Assembly: GCA_964597315.1 (NCBI GenBank)
Contig: CAZQXD010000011.1
Span: 19,965-83,964, forward strand
Source: CAZQXD01 sp964597315
GTDB lineage: Bacteria; Pseudomonadota; Gammaproteobacteria; Competibacterales; Competibacteraceae
Reading direction: 5' to 3'
Length of the DNA: 64,000 nt
Shown here: positions 7,779 to 15,521 of the stretch, one piece after another
Numbering within the stretch: position 1 is the stretch's first letter
Layout: each line of letters opens with the position of its first letter
The notes under the pieces: model-generated
Seen by the model: the letters and a program-made list of their open reading frames with translations, nothing else
Told to the model about the DNA's origin: nothing
Databases searched by the model: none
Position numbers and translations under genes: made by a program

Positions 7779-8990
7779 TCAGGCGGGCAGCACCCGCGCG
7801 ATGGCGGCCTTGAGGTAATCGGTCTCCGGGATGGCCGGGTGTACTGGGTGATCGGCGGACTGGTGACCCTGTTCCAGCAGCTGCACGCCCCGGTCCAGAT
7901 GCCGAGCGCCCCGCAACAGGGCCTGGGTGAGGTTGTCCCGGCTGAAATGATGGGAACAGGAGCAAGACACCAGAATACCGTCCTTGGACAACACCTGCAT
8001 GGCCATTTCGTTCAGCCGCCGGTAGGCCAGCGCCCCTTCCTTGAAGTCCTTGCGCCGCTTGATGAAGGCCGGCGGGTCCACCACCACCACATCGAAGCGT
8101 TCCCGCTCGGCGCGTAGAGCCTTGAGCAGTTCGAAGGCATCGGCCTGCCGCGCTTGTACCCGACCGCCCTGTCCGTTGCGCTCCGCGTTGTCCAAGACTT
8201 GCTCCACGGCCAATGAGGAGGCGTCCACACACAGCACCGTATCGGCCCCGGCCAGGGCGGCGCGTATCCCCCAGGCCCCCACATAAGAGAACAGGTCCAG
8301 CACCCGAGCGCCCTTGACATAGCGCCCCAGCCGTTCCCGGTTGTCCCGCTGGTCATAGTACCAGCCGGTCTTCTGGCCCCCGGCCAGGGGAATCGCGAAC
8401 CGCGCCCCGCTTTCTTCTAGTTCTACCCACTCCGGCGCCTCTCCCAGGGCCGGTTCCACATAGGCCGCCAGCCCCTCCAACTCGCGGATAGGGTTATCGT
8501 TGCGCCACAGCACGGCCTGGGGCTTGAGTACTTTGTCCAAGGCCGCCAGCAGGTCGTCCTTTACGGCCTCCATGCCGGCGGCGCCGAGCTGGGCCACCAG
8601 CACCTCCCCGAAACGGTCCACCACCAGCCCCGGCAAGCCGTCGGCCTCCCCGTGAACCAGCCGGTAATAGGGCCGCTCATAGAGACGTTGACGCAGGCTC
8701 AGGGCCACCTTCAGGCGGTGTACCAGCAGGGAGGGGCCAAACGGGTGATCGTGGTCGCGGCTCACCAGCCGGGCGCAGATCAGGGAATGGGGATTCACAT
8801 AGCCGCTGCCCAGGGATTTGCCGTTATGGGCCTGGATGTCCACCGGCTGGCCGGGTCGCAACGCCGTCAGGGGAGTGGCTTTAATGTCCACCTCATTGCT
8901 ATACACCCACAGATGGCCAGCGCGCAGTCGGCGCTCTTCGTTTTTAGCCAGGCGCAGGGGGGCGAGGGAATAATGCTCGGTCGGGTTCAT
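7779..8990 (-). CDS. rlmI: 23S rRNA (cytosine-C5)-methyltransferase RlmI-like
   Basis: The start at 8990 gives a 403-residue protein beginning near the PUA-domain consensus ('LAPLRLAKNEERRLRAGHLW'); the frame runs open to 9083, but that leader looks spurious. An N-terminal PUA domain covers residues 8-75. The class I methyltransferase core shows the SAM-binding 'VLDLFSYVGAWGIRAAL', the catalytic-loop 'VVVDPPAFIKRRKDFKEG' and the cysteine motif 'LVSCSCSHHFS'. E. coli RlmI modifies C1962 of 23S rRNA; the assignment to that exact site is by family. It lies 18 bases upstream of lgt, on the same strand. Confidence 0.9.
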   Translation of the reverse strand: MNPTEHYSLAPLRLAKNEERRLRAGHLWVYSNEVDIKATPLTALRPGQPVDIQAHNGKSLGSGYVNPHSLICARLVSRDHDHPFGPSLLVHRLKVALSLRQRLYERPYYRLVHGEADGLPGLVVDRFGEVLVAQLGAAGMEAVKDDLLAALDKVLKPQAVLWRNDNPIRELEGLAAYVEPALGEAPEWVELEESGARFAIPLAGGQKTGWYYDQRDNRERLGRYVKGARVLDLFSYVGAWGIRAALAGADTVLCVDASSLAVEQVLDNAERNGQGGRVQARQADAFELLKALRAERERFDVVVVDPPAFIKRRKDFKEGALAYRRLNEMAMQVLSKDGILVSCSCSHHFSRDNLTQALLRGARHLDRGVQLLEQGHQSADHPVHPAIPETDYLKAAIARVLPA

Positions 8991-9104
8991 GGCATGTGCC
9001 GGGTCGGAAACAGCCGCCAAGAGTAGCGCCCGGGGAGCGGCGGGACAAGCCCGGGTCGATCCAGTATAGTTGAGCGCGGCCATAGGTTATTGGGGAGCTT
9101 CACC

Positions 9105-11195
9105 ATGCACCGCGACGGCAATCGGCTGAGTTCAGAGACCAGCCCCTATCTGCTGCAACACGCCCACAATCCGGTGGACTGGCATCCCTGGGGCGAGGAG
9201 GCCCTGGACAAGGCCCGCCGGGAGGACAAGCCGATCCTGCTGTCCATCGGTTATTCCGCCTGCCATTGGTGTCATGTCATGGCCCACGAGTCCTTCGAGG
9301 ACCCGGACACCGCTCGGGTGATGAACGACTTGTTCATTCCTATCAAAGTGGACCGTGAAGAACGCCCGGACCTGGACAAAATCTACCAGCACGCCTATCA
9401 ACTCCTGAACCAGCGCCCTGGGGGCTGGCCGTTGACGATGTTTCTGACCCCGGATGACCAGGCGCCCTTCTTTGGAGCCACCTATCTGCCCAAGGAACCC
9501 CGCTACGGCATGCCCTCCTTTAAGGAGCTGATGGGGCGGATCGCCGAAGTCTACCGCAACCGGCCGGAGGATATCCGCCAGCAGAACGCCGACCTGCTGG
9601 CCGCCCTGGGGGCCGGGCCGTCCCGGGTAGCCAAAACCGGCTACGCCATGAACCCCCAGCCCCTCAAAGAAGTCCGCGACCAGCTCGCACGGGTGTTCGA
9701 TCCGGTGCATGGGGGCTTAGGCAAAGCCCCAAAATTCCCCCAGCCCACGGCCCTAGAGCGGCTGTTGCGGCTGTGGGCCGCCAGCGCCGCCACCGGCGAA
9801 CCGGACCGGGAGGCGGAGACCATGGCCCGACTGACCCTGCGGAAAATGGCCGAGGGGGGGCTGTACGACCATCTGGGGGGCGGTTTCTGCCGTTACTCGG
9901 TGGATGATCGCTGGATGATCCCCCACTTCGAGAAAATGCTCTACGACAACGGCCCGCTACTGGCCCTGTATGCCCAACTCTGGGCCGCCACCCGGGAGTC
10001 GTTGTTCCAGACGGTCGCGGAACAGACCGCCGCCTGGGCGCTGCGGGAGATGCGCGCCCCGGGGGGAGGGTTTTATTCCTCCCTGGACGCCGACTCCGAA
10101 GGGGAGGAAGGCAAATTCTACGTTTGGTCCCCCGACGAGGCGCAGACTCTGCTCACCGCCGAGGAATACGCCGTTTTCGCCCCTCGCTTCGGCCTGGACC
10201 GGGAGGCCAATTTCGAGGGCCGCCACTGGCATCTCCACGGCTTCCAGGACCCGGACGCCGTGGCCCAGAAGGTGGGCCTGCCCCTGGCGCGGGTCCGGGC
10301 CTTGTTGGACAGCGCCCGAGATAAACTCTTTCAGGCCCGGGAGCGACGGGTTCGCCCCGGTCGGGACGACAAACAACTGGTGAGTTGGAATGCCCTAATG
10401 ATCAAGGGCCTGGCGGTGGCCGGTCGGCATCTGGGCCGGAGGGAGTATGTGGACGCCGCCGAACAGGCCCTGGACTTCATCCGCGCCGAGCTATGGCGCG
10501 ATGGCCGATTGCGGGCGGTCTACAAAGACGGCCAGGCGCGCTTCGCCGGCTACCTGGACGATTATGCGTTTCTCATGGATGCGACACTGGAACTGCTCCA
10601 GGCCCGTTGGCGGGACGGGGATCTGGCCTTTGTCCTGGAACTGGCCGAGGTGCTGCTGGCGCATTTCCAGGAGCCGCGCAAGGGCGGGTTTTATTTCACC
10701 GCCGACGACCACGAAACCCTGATTCAACGCCCCCGGCCCCTGTACGACGACGCCACCCCCGCCGGTAACGGAGTGGCCGCCCAAGTGCTGCTGCGCCTGG
10801 GTCATCTGCTGGGTTCCATGGGCTACCTAGTGGCCGCCGAGCGCACCCTGAAATGGGCCTGGCCACCCCTGGAGCAATCCCCCATGGCCTGCACCGCCCT
10901 GCTGACGGCGCTGGAAGAGTATTTCCATCCCGGCCAGAGCGTGGTGATCCGGGGCAAGGCGCAAGCCATGGAACCCTGGCGGGAACGCTGCGCCCGCCCC
11001 TACGCTCCCCGCCGCCTGACCCTGGCCATCCCCGCCGACGCCCCAAACCTGCCCGGGCAGTTGGCCCAGCGAACGCCCATGGACGGAGTGGTGGCCTATG
11101 TATGCATGGGCACCCAATGCTCGGCGCCCATCACTCGGCTTGAGGACTTGGAGGCGGTATTGGCGGAGGGGGAGGTGTTGGAAGCTGACAGTTAA
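9105..11195 (+). CDS. DUF255 thioredoxin-fold / glycoside-hydrolase-like protein (YyaL/SSP411 family)
   Basis: A GGGGAG Shine-Dalgarno eight bases upstream supports the ATG at 9105, giving 696 residues. The N-terminal ~160 residues form the DUF255 thioredoxin-like domain with the CxxC motif in 'SIGYSACHWCHVMAHESFED' and the usual 'VDREERPDLDKIY'. The remainder is an (alpha/alpha)6-barrel-like region with 'LYDHLGGGFCRYSVDDRW' and 'PHFEKMLYDNGPLLALYA'. Such proteins (YyaL in Bacillus, SSP411 in animals) are widespread, but no activity has been established. It is divergent from rlmI and monocistronic here. Confidence 0.93.
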   Translation: MHRDGNRLSSETSPYLLQHAHNPVDWHPWGEEALDKARREDKPILLSIGYSACHWCHVMAHESFEDPDTARVMNDLFIPIKVDREERPDLDKIYQHAYQLLNQRPGGWPLTMFLTPDDQAPFFGATYLPKEPRYGMPSFKELMGRIAEVYRNRPEDIRQQNADLLAALGAGPSRVAKTGYAMNPQPLKEVRDQLARVFDPVHGGLGKAPKFPQPTALERLLRLWAASAATGEPDREAETMARLTLRKMAEGGLYDHLGGGFCRYSVDDRWMIPHFEKMLYDNGPLLALYAQLWAATRESLFQTVAEQTAAWALREMRAPGGGFYSSLDADSEGEEGKFYVWSPDEAQTLLTAEEYAVFAPRFGLDREANFEGRHWHLHGFQDPDAVAQKVGLPLARVRALLDSARDKLFQARERRVRPGRDDKQLVSWNALMIKGLAVAGRHLGRREYVDAAEQALDFIRAELWRDGRLRAVYKDGQARFAGYLDDYAFLMDATLELLQARWRDGDLAFVLELAEVLLAHFQEPRKGGFYFTADDHETLIQRPRPLYDDATPAGNGVAAQVLLRLGHLLGSMGYLVAAERTLKWAWPPLEQSPMACTALLTALEEYFHPGQSVVIRGKAQAMEPWRERCARPYAPRRLTLAIPADAPNLPGQLAQRTPMDGVVAYVCMGTQCSAPITRLEDLEAVLAEGEVLEADS

Positions 11196-11618
11196 GACAA
11201 GCTGTTTAAGCTACCATTTGAATCGCTCCGGGTTCTCTAGACACTCCCAAGCCGTTTCGTTTTCTGCTCGTATCAAATCTCCTCTTCAGCCATCATAGTC
11301 TGGCTCCGAGATGTCTACGAAATCCGGGGCGATTCAGCTATCTGGCTGTCCTGTTAGTCGCAACGGCTGGCTATGCTGAGAAGGCACGGGAATTTCTGCC
11401 TCAGACAACACACCACTTGCTCGATACAATCGTCCAGCCGCTTGCAGTGTTATCACAGGAATAACGGCCGCGCCCAGCACCGACAAATCAACTTGGATGC
11501 AGGCGTCCCTCCCTCTGAATACATATTCCACTGAAAAATAATACTTTTCTTTATTGACAACTCCTTCTGTACTCGATACGGTTAATACACAGTTAAACTA
11601 GGTTTAATCATAGGTTGT
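11196..11618. other. Non-coding stretch at left edge of accessory island
   Basis: About 420 bases with no gene I can support. Composition drops from GC-rich to AT-richer, especially at 11520-11618, just before the RHH antitoxin. A 65-codon minus-strand frame (11334-11531) is open but has no recognisable domain and only a non-standard start context. The AT-rich last 90 bases probably contain the toxin-antitoxin promoter. Confidence 0.5.
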
Positions 11619-11969
11619 ATGTCTATGTCTCGTACCACGAAGGTCATTGGTTTCTCCGTAGCGCCCGCCATCGCACAGAAGGTCGAGAAGATCGCCCAGA
11701 TGGAGCACCGGACGAAAAGTGAGCTCTTCCGCGAAATGTTTCGCGTGTGGCTGGCGTACCGCCGGCAGCAAGACCGCGAGATGGAGTCACTGGTGAATCG
11801 TGCGGTGCGAGAAGTGCGGGAGGAAGTTCCGATGAGTCCTAAAGCACAGGCGGAAGAAGAAGCAGAGCTTTTGCGTTACGGGGAAGCGCAGGCAAAAAAA
11901 TTAGGTATAAAAGAAAAGGATGTCCCACGGCTCATCAAAGAAGAACGTGCAAAGCGCCGACTCCTATAG
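11619..11969 (+). CDS. Ribbon-helix-helix antitoxin/regulator of a PIN toxin pair
   Basis: A 116-residue protein whose N-terminal 50 residues match the RHH (CopG-like) DNA-binding fold: a beta strand 'TKVIGFSVAPAIAQKVEKIA', then a turn and a helix 'RTKSELFREMFRVWL'. The charged C-terminal half would wrap the toxin. It overlaps the following PIN gene by 50 bases, the normal order for antitoxin-toxin operons, and RHH antitoxins normally autorepress. An alternative ATG two codons downstream (11625) cannot be excluded; neither has a strong Shine-Dalgarno. Confidence 0.8.
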   Translation: MSMSRTTKVIGFSVAPAIAQKVEKIAQMEHRTKSELFREMFRVWLAYRRQQDREMESLVNRAVREVREEVPMSPKAQAEEEAELLRYGEAQAKKLGIKEKDVPRLIKEERAKRRLL

Positions 11970-12372
11970 GGTTGTTTTGGACAGCAATGTCTATGTCTCG
12001 ATCTTCATCAACGCTCGGAGCCCGCTGGCAACCCTTTGGCAGGCCGCCCGCACCGGGCGTTACCACCTCATCACGTCGCAATGGATCATTCAGGAAGTTG
12101 CTTCCGTCCTACGAAACCGCTTTTTCTGGGATGAGGCATACATTTTGGCGCGGCTTAAAGACATTGTGCGCCATGCCACGATTGTCAAACCGGCATCCAT
12201 TGCGCCAGTTGTGCTGGAAGATCCAGACGATGACCACATTCTCGCCTGTGCCGTGGCGGGACGCGCCGACCTTATTGTGTCCGGCGACCAAGACCTTCTC
12301 CGGCTTAAAGTGTACGGTAGTATCAGCATCGTGCGACCTAGAGACTTTATCCGCACACTCGGGGGATTGTGA
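11920..12372 (+). CDS. PIN-domain ribonuclease toxin
   Basis: A 150-residue PIN protein of the 'putative toxin-antitoxin system toxin component' type (PIN_3). The acidic residues expected for metal-dependent RNase activity are all present: Asp in 'VLDSNVYVS', Glu in 'IIQEVASVL', the cluster in 'LEDPDDDHILACA' and Asp in 'IVSGDQDLLRL'. It is translated in a different frame from the overlapping RHH gene, so the two are probably coupled. By family it would cleave RNA when released from its partner. It looks intact. Confidence 0.85.
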   Translation: MSHGSSKKNVQSADSYRVVLDSNVYVSIFINARSPLATLWQAARTGRYHLITSQWIIQEVASVLRNRFFWDEAYILARLKDIVRHATIVKPASIAPVVLEDPDDDHILACAVAGRADLIVSGDQDLLRLKVYGSISIVRPRDFIRTLGGL

Positions 12373-12784
12373 AGTGAATATGGCAGGCAGATTAATAAAC
12401 CAGCGATAGTAAGTCTTGTACGAAAAGTTGTTTATACTCCGCTTTCCGCACCCCTAACCCCTTGAAGGAATGACAATAGGTTAGCCAAGCCAAGGCCAGA
12501 TTCGCTACAGTCAGTGTTGTAGATGCGGTGAGCTACGAACCGCATCACTCGTGAATCACCCAACTCCACCAACAAAAATAATTCAGCGCACAAGAACAGT
12601 GGACGGCATCGACATTATTCACGGTCAACCGCGCCTTATGCCACAACAATATATTGCTGTCCTACCCAATAAGTCTCTTGCGATAAGCCAACTGATCTAT
12701 CAAATATAGCCACCCCATTGTGAGTGATGTTACTCGAACCTTTGATACAGGGCGGGGAGTGGCGCGAGTGATGCAGTTCGTTCC
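12373..12784. other. Intergenic stretch bearing a palindromic repeat pair
   Basis: About 410 bases with no supported gene between the PIN toxin and the ATPase fragment. Its notable content is two copies of a related palindromic repeat in opposite orientation, annotated separately. The ~210 bases between them hold nothing recognisable and no open frame of useful length. Confidence 0.6.
12519..12551 (+). repeat. Palindromic repeat, copy 1
   Basis: A hairpin with perfect 8-base arms, GATGCGGT (12522-12529) and ACCGCATC (12539-12546), around a nine-base loop. It continues into CACTCG. A related copy in reverse orientation lies at 12765-12798. The loop here (GAGCTACGA) differs from copy 2 (GAGGAACGA). 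It resembles small dispersed REP-like palindromes seen in many proteobacterial genomes. Confidence 0.6.
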
Positions 12785-12798
12785 TCACCGCATCCTAC
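12765..12798 (-). repeat. Palindromic repeat, copy 2 (inverted relative to copy 1)
   Basis: Read on the minus strand this is GTAGGATGCGGTGAGGAACG followed by AACTGCATCACTCG. It matches copy 1 over nearly its full length, with one arm mismatch. It overlaps the last codons of the ATPase fragment, whose stop (TGA) lies inside the repeat, so the natural 3' end of that gene may have been replaced. Its core 13-mer GTGAGGAACGAAC also occurs inside the attC site at 15522-15608. Confidence 0.6.
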
Positions 12799-13529
12799 GG
12801 GACTCGGCTTTCCCGGATAAATGAGCAGCTTCATAAAATCTTATTTCCTTTGATAAATTTATGTAGTTAGACGATTTCAATACGGAATACTTGGTGTCAA
12901 AGCTTATTTTAGTTCCCGGAAATTGAATGCCCGCATCATCAACCAACCCGATAATTATTTGATTTGTAGAAGGTTTGTTCATGAGGACAAAATTAAGAAT
13001 ATTATACAAATTGTCCTTGTCTTGTTTCTGTTGGTTCGGTGCATCGATAATCATAGGAAATTCAACATTGCCATTATTTTCCACAATAAGAGAAATAATT
13101 GTGAAGTAGTAAGCTAGAACAGCTCTAGGTAGATCGCTCCCACTTTCATCAATTGATGCATCAATATTCTTGAATACATGCTCGCTAAGCCCAGTTACAG
13201 AAAGCATACTTGCATTTCGCCTAAATCTCTTTCCGTATTCTGCTATAATTTCTTTGCGGCGTTTAGGGTTATCAAATTGATCCATTAAACCTTTAAGTTC
13301 AGATTGATTTTTTTCAATCTCTCCAAGCTCGATTTTCAGCGTCTCTGATTCAGAGTTCAGATGCTTGAGAAGAGATTTTTTTCCTTCAATATTGATAATA
13401 TCCTTAACTTTGAGCTTTCCTTGCTTTCTTGCAAGGATTCTGTCGATTTCTTTTTGTTCCGAGACCGCTGCTTGAAGTTCATCCAAGCATGATCGAATTT
13501 TTTTTCGGATAGACACTAGATCCTCTCTA
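12785..13529 (-). pseudogene. C-terminal fragment of an SMC/Rad50-like ATPase
   Basis: Only the 3' portion of a gene remains: 247 codons from the IS boundary to a stop inside the palindromic repeat. The first ~110 residues are coiled coil ('KIELGEIEKNQSELKGLMDQ' region). A sequence like an ABC-ATPase C-terminal lobe follows: 'SDLPRAVLAYYFTIISLI', then a Walker B-like 'FPMIIDAPNQQ'. A Walker A motif and the N-terminal half are absent from the window. Such ATPases are common in defence loci, so this may be the stub of one. Codon use is AT-rich, like the other island genes. Confidence 0.65.
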
Positions 13530-13550
13530 AGAAGCTGTTTCAAAACCCCT
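13530..13550 (+). repeat. Left terminal inverted repeat of the IS5-family element
   Basis: Twenty-one bases that are the exact reverse complement of 14469-14489. The outer bases are AGAAGCTG, adjacent to TA at 13528-13529. Confidence 0.9.
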
Positions 13551-13637
13551 GGCAAGGGGTAGGTGAGGAGGATTACAGAATCGTGCTTACCCGTCATCAT
13601 AGCAAGTGCCAACAAACGATGAGACGAGGTAAGCACG

Positions 13638-14447
13638 ATGAGCGCGAACGCTCGGGTCTACTATCCGACGGATTTGACGGACGGTCAATGGGCCTTGGTC
13701 GAACCGCTGTTGCCGGTGGCGAAGAGCGGGCCGGGCAAACCGGGCCGTCCGGCCTCGGATCGGCGTGAGGTGCTCAACGCGGTTCTGTATGTAGTCAAGA
13801 GCGGCTGTCAGTGGCGGATGCTGCCGTCGGACTTTGGCCCGTGGCCGACGATCTACCGGTACTTCAACACCTGGAGCCGGACGACGGTCTGGCAGGGTCT
13901 CTTGGAAGAGCTGAACATGAAGGAGCGCGACCGGCAAGGGCGTCACCCCGAGCCGACGGCGGGGTGCATCGATAGTCAGAGTGTGAGGGCGACGATGCAA
14001 CCGACGACCGACGTGGGCTTTGACGGCAACAAGAAGATCAAAGGAGGCAAGCGGCATGTGCTGACCGATACCTTGGGGTTGATCCTGTGTGTCGTGGTCA
14101 CTGCGGCGAATGTCGAGGATCGTCAAGGACTGCGGGCTTTACTGGATCGCTGGTTCCTTAAGGGGGTCTGCCGGTTGCGGACACTGTGGGTCGACGCCGG
14201 GTACCGCAGCCAAGTTCTGCGCCAGTGGGTCGGCGATCTCAAGCGAACCCACAAGATCGACCTGGAGGTCACCGATCATGACGGGCAGGGCTTTCAAGTG
14301 GTCGCCAAGCGCTGGGTGGTGGAACGGGCCTTTGCCTGGTTACTGGGCTACCGGCGTCATAGCAAGGACTATGAGGTCCGCACCCGGAACAGTGAAGCCA
14401 TGGTTGAGATCGCCATGATCGCAATCCTCATTCGCCGCCTGGCTTGA
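13638..14447 (+). CDS. IS5-family transposase (DUF4096 + DDE domain)
   Basis: A complete 269-residue transposase. The N-terminal DUF4096 module reads 'LTDGQWALVEPLLPV', with 'LNAVLYVVKSGCQWRMLPSD' after it. The catalytic triad is visible in 'AGCIDSQSVRA' (Asp), 'LWVDAGYRS' (Asp) and 'VVERAFAWLLGYRRHSKDYE' (Glu). There is no internal frameshift, so the element may be active. It lies on the strand opposite to the surrounding cassette genes. Confidence 0.95.
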   Translation: MSANARVYYPTDLTDGQWALVEPLLPVAKSGPGKPGRPASDRREVLNAVLYVVKSGCQWRMLPSDFGPWPTIYRYFNTWSRTTVWQGLLEELNMKERDRQGRHPEPTAGCIDSQSVRATMQPTTDVGFDGNKKIKGGKRHVLTDTLGLILCVVVTAANVEDRQGLRALLDRWFLKGVCRLRTLWVDAGYRSQVLRQWVGDLKRTHKIDLEVTDHDGQGFQVVAKRWVVERAFAWLLGYRRHSKDYEVRTRNSEAMVEIAMIAILIRRLA

Positions 14448-14457
14448 ACCGTGAACA

Positions 14458-14568
14458 TCAGCGTTTCAAGGGGTTTTGAAACAGCTTCTTAGGGTTTGCA
14501 ACCGAAATCCACTCTTCAGTCTCGTAAGACTCAAGCAATTCTTTCTCTTCCTGGGTTAACTTACTCAT
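14458..14568 (-). pseudogene. Antitoxin gene truncated by the IS element
   Basis: The ATG at 14568 overlaps the end of the BrnT-like gene (ATGAGTAA). The first 26 codons read 'MSKLTQEEKELLESYETEEW' and a few more residues, a start typical of the CopG/BrnA-like antitoxins paired with such toxins. The frame then enters the IS at 14489 and stops at 14458 after ten foreign codons. The ribbon-helix-helix part is lost, so the toxin has no intact partner in this window. Confidence 0.72.
14469..14489 (-). repeat. Right terminal inverted repeat of the IS5-family element
   Basis: Exact reverse complement of 13530-13550, ending CAGCTTCT and followed by TA at 14490-14491. Confidence 0.9.
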
Positions 14569-14842
14569 CATTCACCTCGCTATACTTCTTTGTGGCCTTT
14601 CTGCTTGGAATGATCGTTTTCAGGAAAAATTCTGTTTCGTTTTCAACGAATGGCACAAGGTAAGCATAGTTTTCGATGTTGACTATGAACATACGCTGAT
14701 TCAGATATTTTGCAGGGTTTGGGTGTCTTACCACATCTGAAAGACCTTCATTTTCAATATGGTAAACAACTCTTTCGAACAAAATACCCCGCTCCCGGAT
14801 GAGCTGCTCATTTTTCTCTGAATTCCAAGCAAAGTGTTTCAT
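14561..14842 (-). CDS. BrnT-like toxin of a type II toxin-antitoxin pair
   Basis: A 93-residue protein. Its N-terminus ('FAWNSEKNEQLIRERGILFE') matches the family pattern of a Trp, then a 'xxKNxxxxxxxGIxFE' run. A later 'NQRMFIVNIENYAYLVPFV' strand pair and the basic 'KTIIPSRKATKKY' also fit. BrnT toxins are RelE-fold RNases that halt translation. Toxin-first order with the antitoxin start overlapping the toxin stop is normal for brnT-brnA. Because the antitoxin is truncated, the toxin is either silent, weakened or neutralised in trans. Confidence 0.75.
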   Translation of the reverse strand: MKHFAWNSEKNEQLIRERGILFERVVYHIENEGLSDVVRHPNPAKYLNQRMFIVNIENYAYLVPFVENETEFFLKTIIPSRKATKKYSEVNDE

Positions 14843-14867
14843 GCCTAGAATTTTTCATAATGTGTGC

Positions 14868-14890
14868 TTTTGCAAACATTTGTTGCAAAA
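14868..14890. promoter_or_regulatory. Operator-like palindrome upstream of the BrnT-like gene
   Basis: A perfect inverted repeat, TTTTGCAA and TTGCAAAA, around a seven-base centre, starting 25 bases upstream of the toxin start codon. Type II toxin-antitoxin operons are usually autorepressed through such palindromes, so it may be the operator. No experimental or alignment evidence is available. Confidence 0.45.
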
Positions 14891-14896
14891 TGCTTA

Positions 14897-14953
14897 GGCT
14901 CAGCCGACCCGAAAACGTGCCAGCGTTTTTGGGGCCGGCTGTAGCCTTTTTTT
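14897..14953 (+). terminator. GC-rich hairpin followed by a T-run (rho-independent terminator-like on + strand)
   Basis: A long imperfect hairpin (GGCTCAGCCGACCC pairing with GGGGCCGGCTGTAGCC) is followed on the plus strand by seven T residues. Its only plus-strand upstream gene is the IS transposase, so it could stop transcription leaving the IS. Read on the minus strand it lies just after the NYN gene but lacks the T-run. It might alternatively be the remnant of an attC site, though the required GTTRRRY core is missing. Confidence 0.45.
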
Positions 14954-14960
14954 AGCGCTG

Positions 14961-15503
14961 TTAGTACGACAAATGATCGATTACAGAGTTAAGTTCAACG
15001 AAATTTGAGCATACCTGCTGAAGTTCGTTCGCGGCATGGCTCCAAAAGGCAACCTCTACCTGGAAACCATCCTCGACCAACATTCTTACTGATGGCACAA
15101 AATCGGCGTCGCCTGCCACCAATGTAATAGTGTCGTTTGCCTTGTCAGCAATTGTGTAGGCATCCTTGGTCATTACCGCAACAATACCTGTATCGATTTT
15201 CTTTTCTTTGTTAGCGACGTTACGATCTTCGGTGATGACTTCAAACCCTGCGTCTCTTGCAATATTCCATATTGTGTCGCTGGAGGGTGGCCGACTGCCA
15301 AAAAGCATACATCGTTTTATTTGTTTGCGATCTGTTCCAGCAATGTAGTCGTGCAGATGGCCGAAATCGATTTTATATGATTGATCGAGAATCCGATTAT
15401 TCATGGCATCGTAAATATTCATGGCCATGCCAGAAGCAACCGCTTTGGCTCGCTTTCCCTCTATAAAGACATTCGAATTATCTACGTACACGAGTTCTGC
15501 CAT
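14961..15503 (-). CDS. NYN-domain (PIN-like) putative ribonuclease, cassette gene
   Basis: A 180-residue single-domain NYN (LabA/DUF88-type) protein. The PIN-like fold's acidic residues are visible in 'LVYVDNSNVFIEG', 'KKIDTGIVAVMTKDAY' and 'LVAGDADFVPSVRMLVE'. The last is the characteristic NYN 'GDxDFxP' motif. A strong AAAGGAG Shine-Dalgarno precedes the ATG at 15503, and the gene begins 19 bases after the attC core, as a cassette gene should. NYN proteins are metal-dependent RNases with roles in RNA decay and some defence loci; the target here is unknown. Confidence 0.88.
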   Translation of the reverse strand: MAELVYVDNSNVFIEGKRAKAVASGMAMNIYDAMNNRILDQSYKIDFGHLHDYIAGTDRKQIKRCMLFGSRPPSSDTIWNIARDAGFEVITEDRNVANKEKKIDTGIVAVMTKDAYTIADKANDTITLVAGDADFVPSVRMLVEDGFQVEVAFWSHAANELQQVCSNFVELNSVIDHLSY

Positions 15504-15521
15504 TTGATTCTCCTTTTTAAG

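Larger units (their letters stand above)
13530..14489 (+). mobile_element. IS5-family insertion sequence
   Basis: A 960-base element with perfect 21-base terminal inverted repeats (13530-13550 and 14469-14489, outer end AGAAGCTGTTTC). It contains one transposase gene. It is flanked by TA on both sides (13528-13529 and 14490-14491) in the context CTA-IS-TAG, which fits insertion at a CTAG target as known for the IS427 group of IS5. Its higher GC stands out from the AT-rich sequence around it. It truncates an antitoxin gene on one side and an ATPase gene on the other. Confidence 0.93.

Noticed and set aside
11334..11531. 65-codon minus-strand frame in the gap before the RHH gene
   Set aside because: Starts at GTG without a ribosome site at the right distance and has no recognisable domain; kept only as a possibility.
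12519..12798. CRISPR array
   Set aside because: Only two repeat copies, in opposite orientation, and no regular spacers.
14870..14960. A third attC after the NYN gene
   Set aside because: There is an imperfect hairpin and a CTAAC next to the stop, but no matching GTTRRRY core at the other end; described as a terminator-like hairpin instead.
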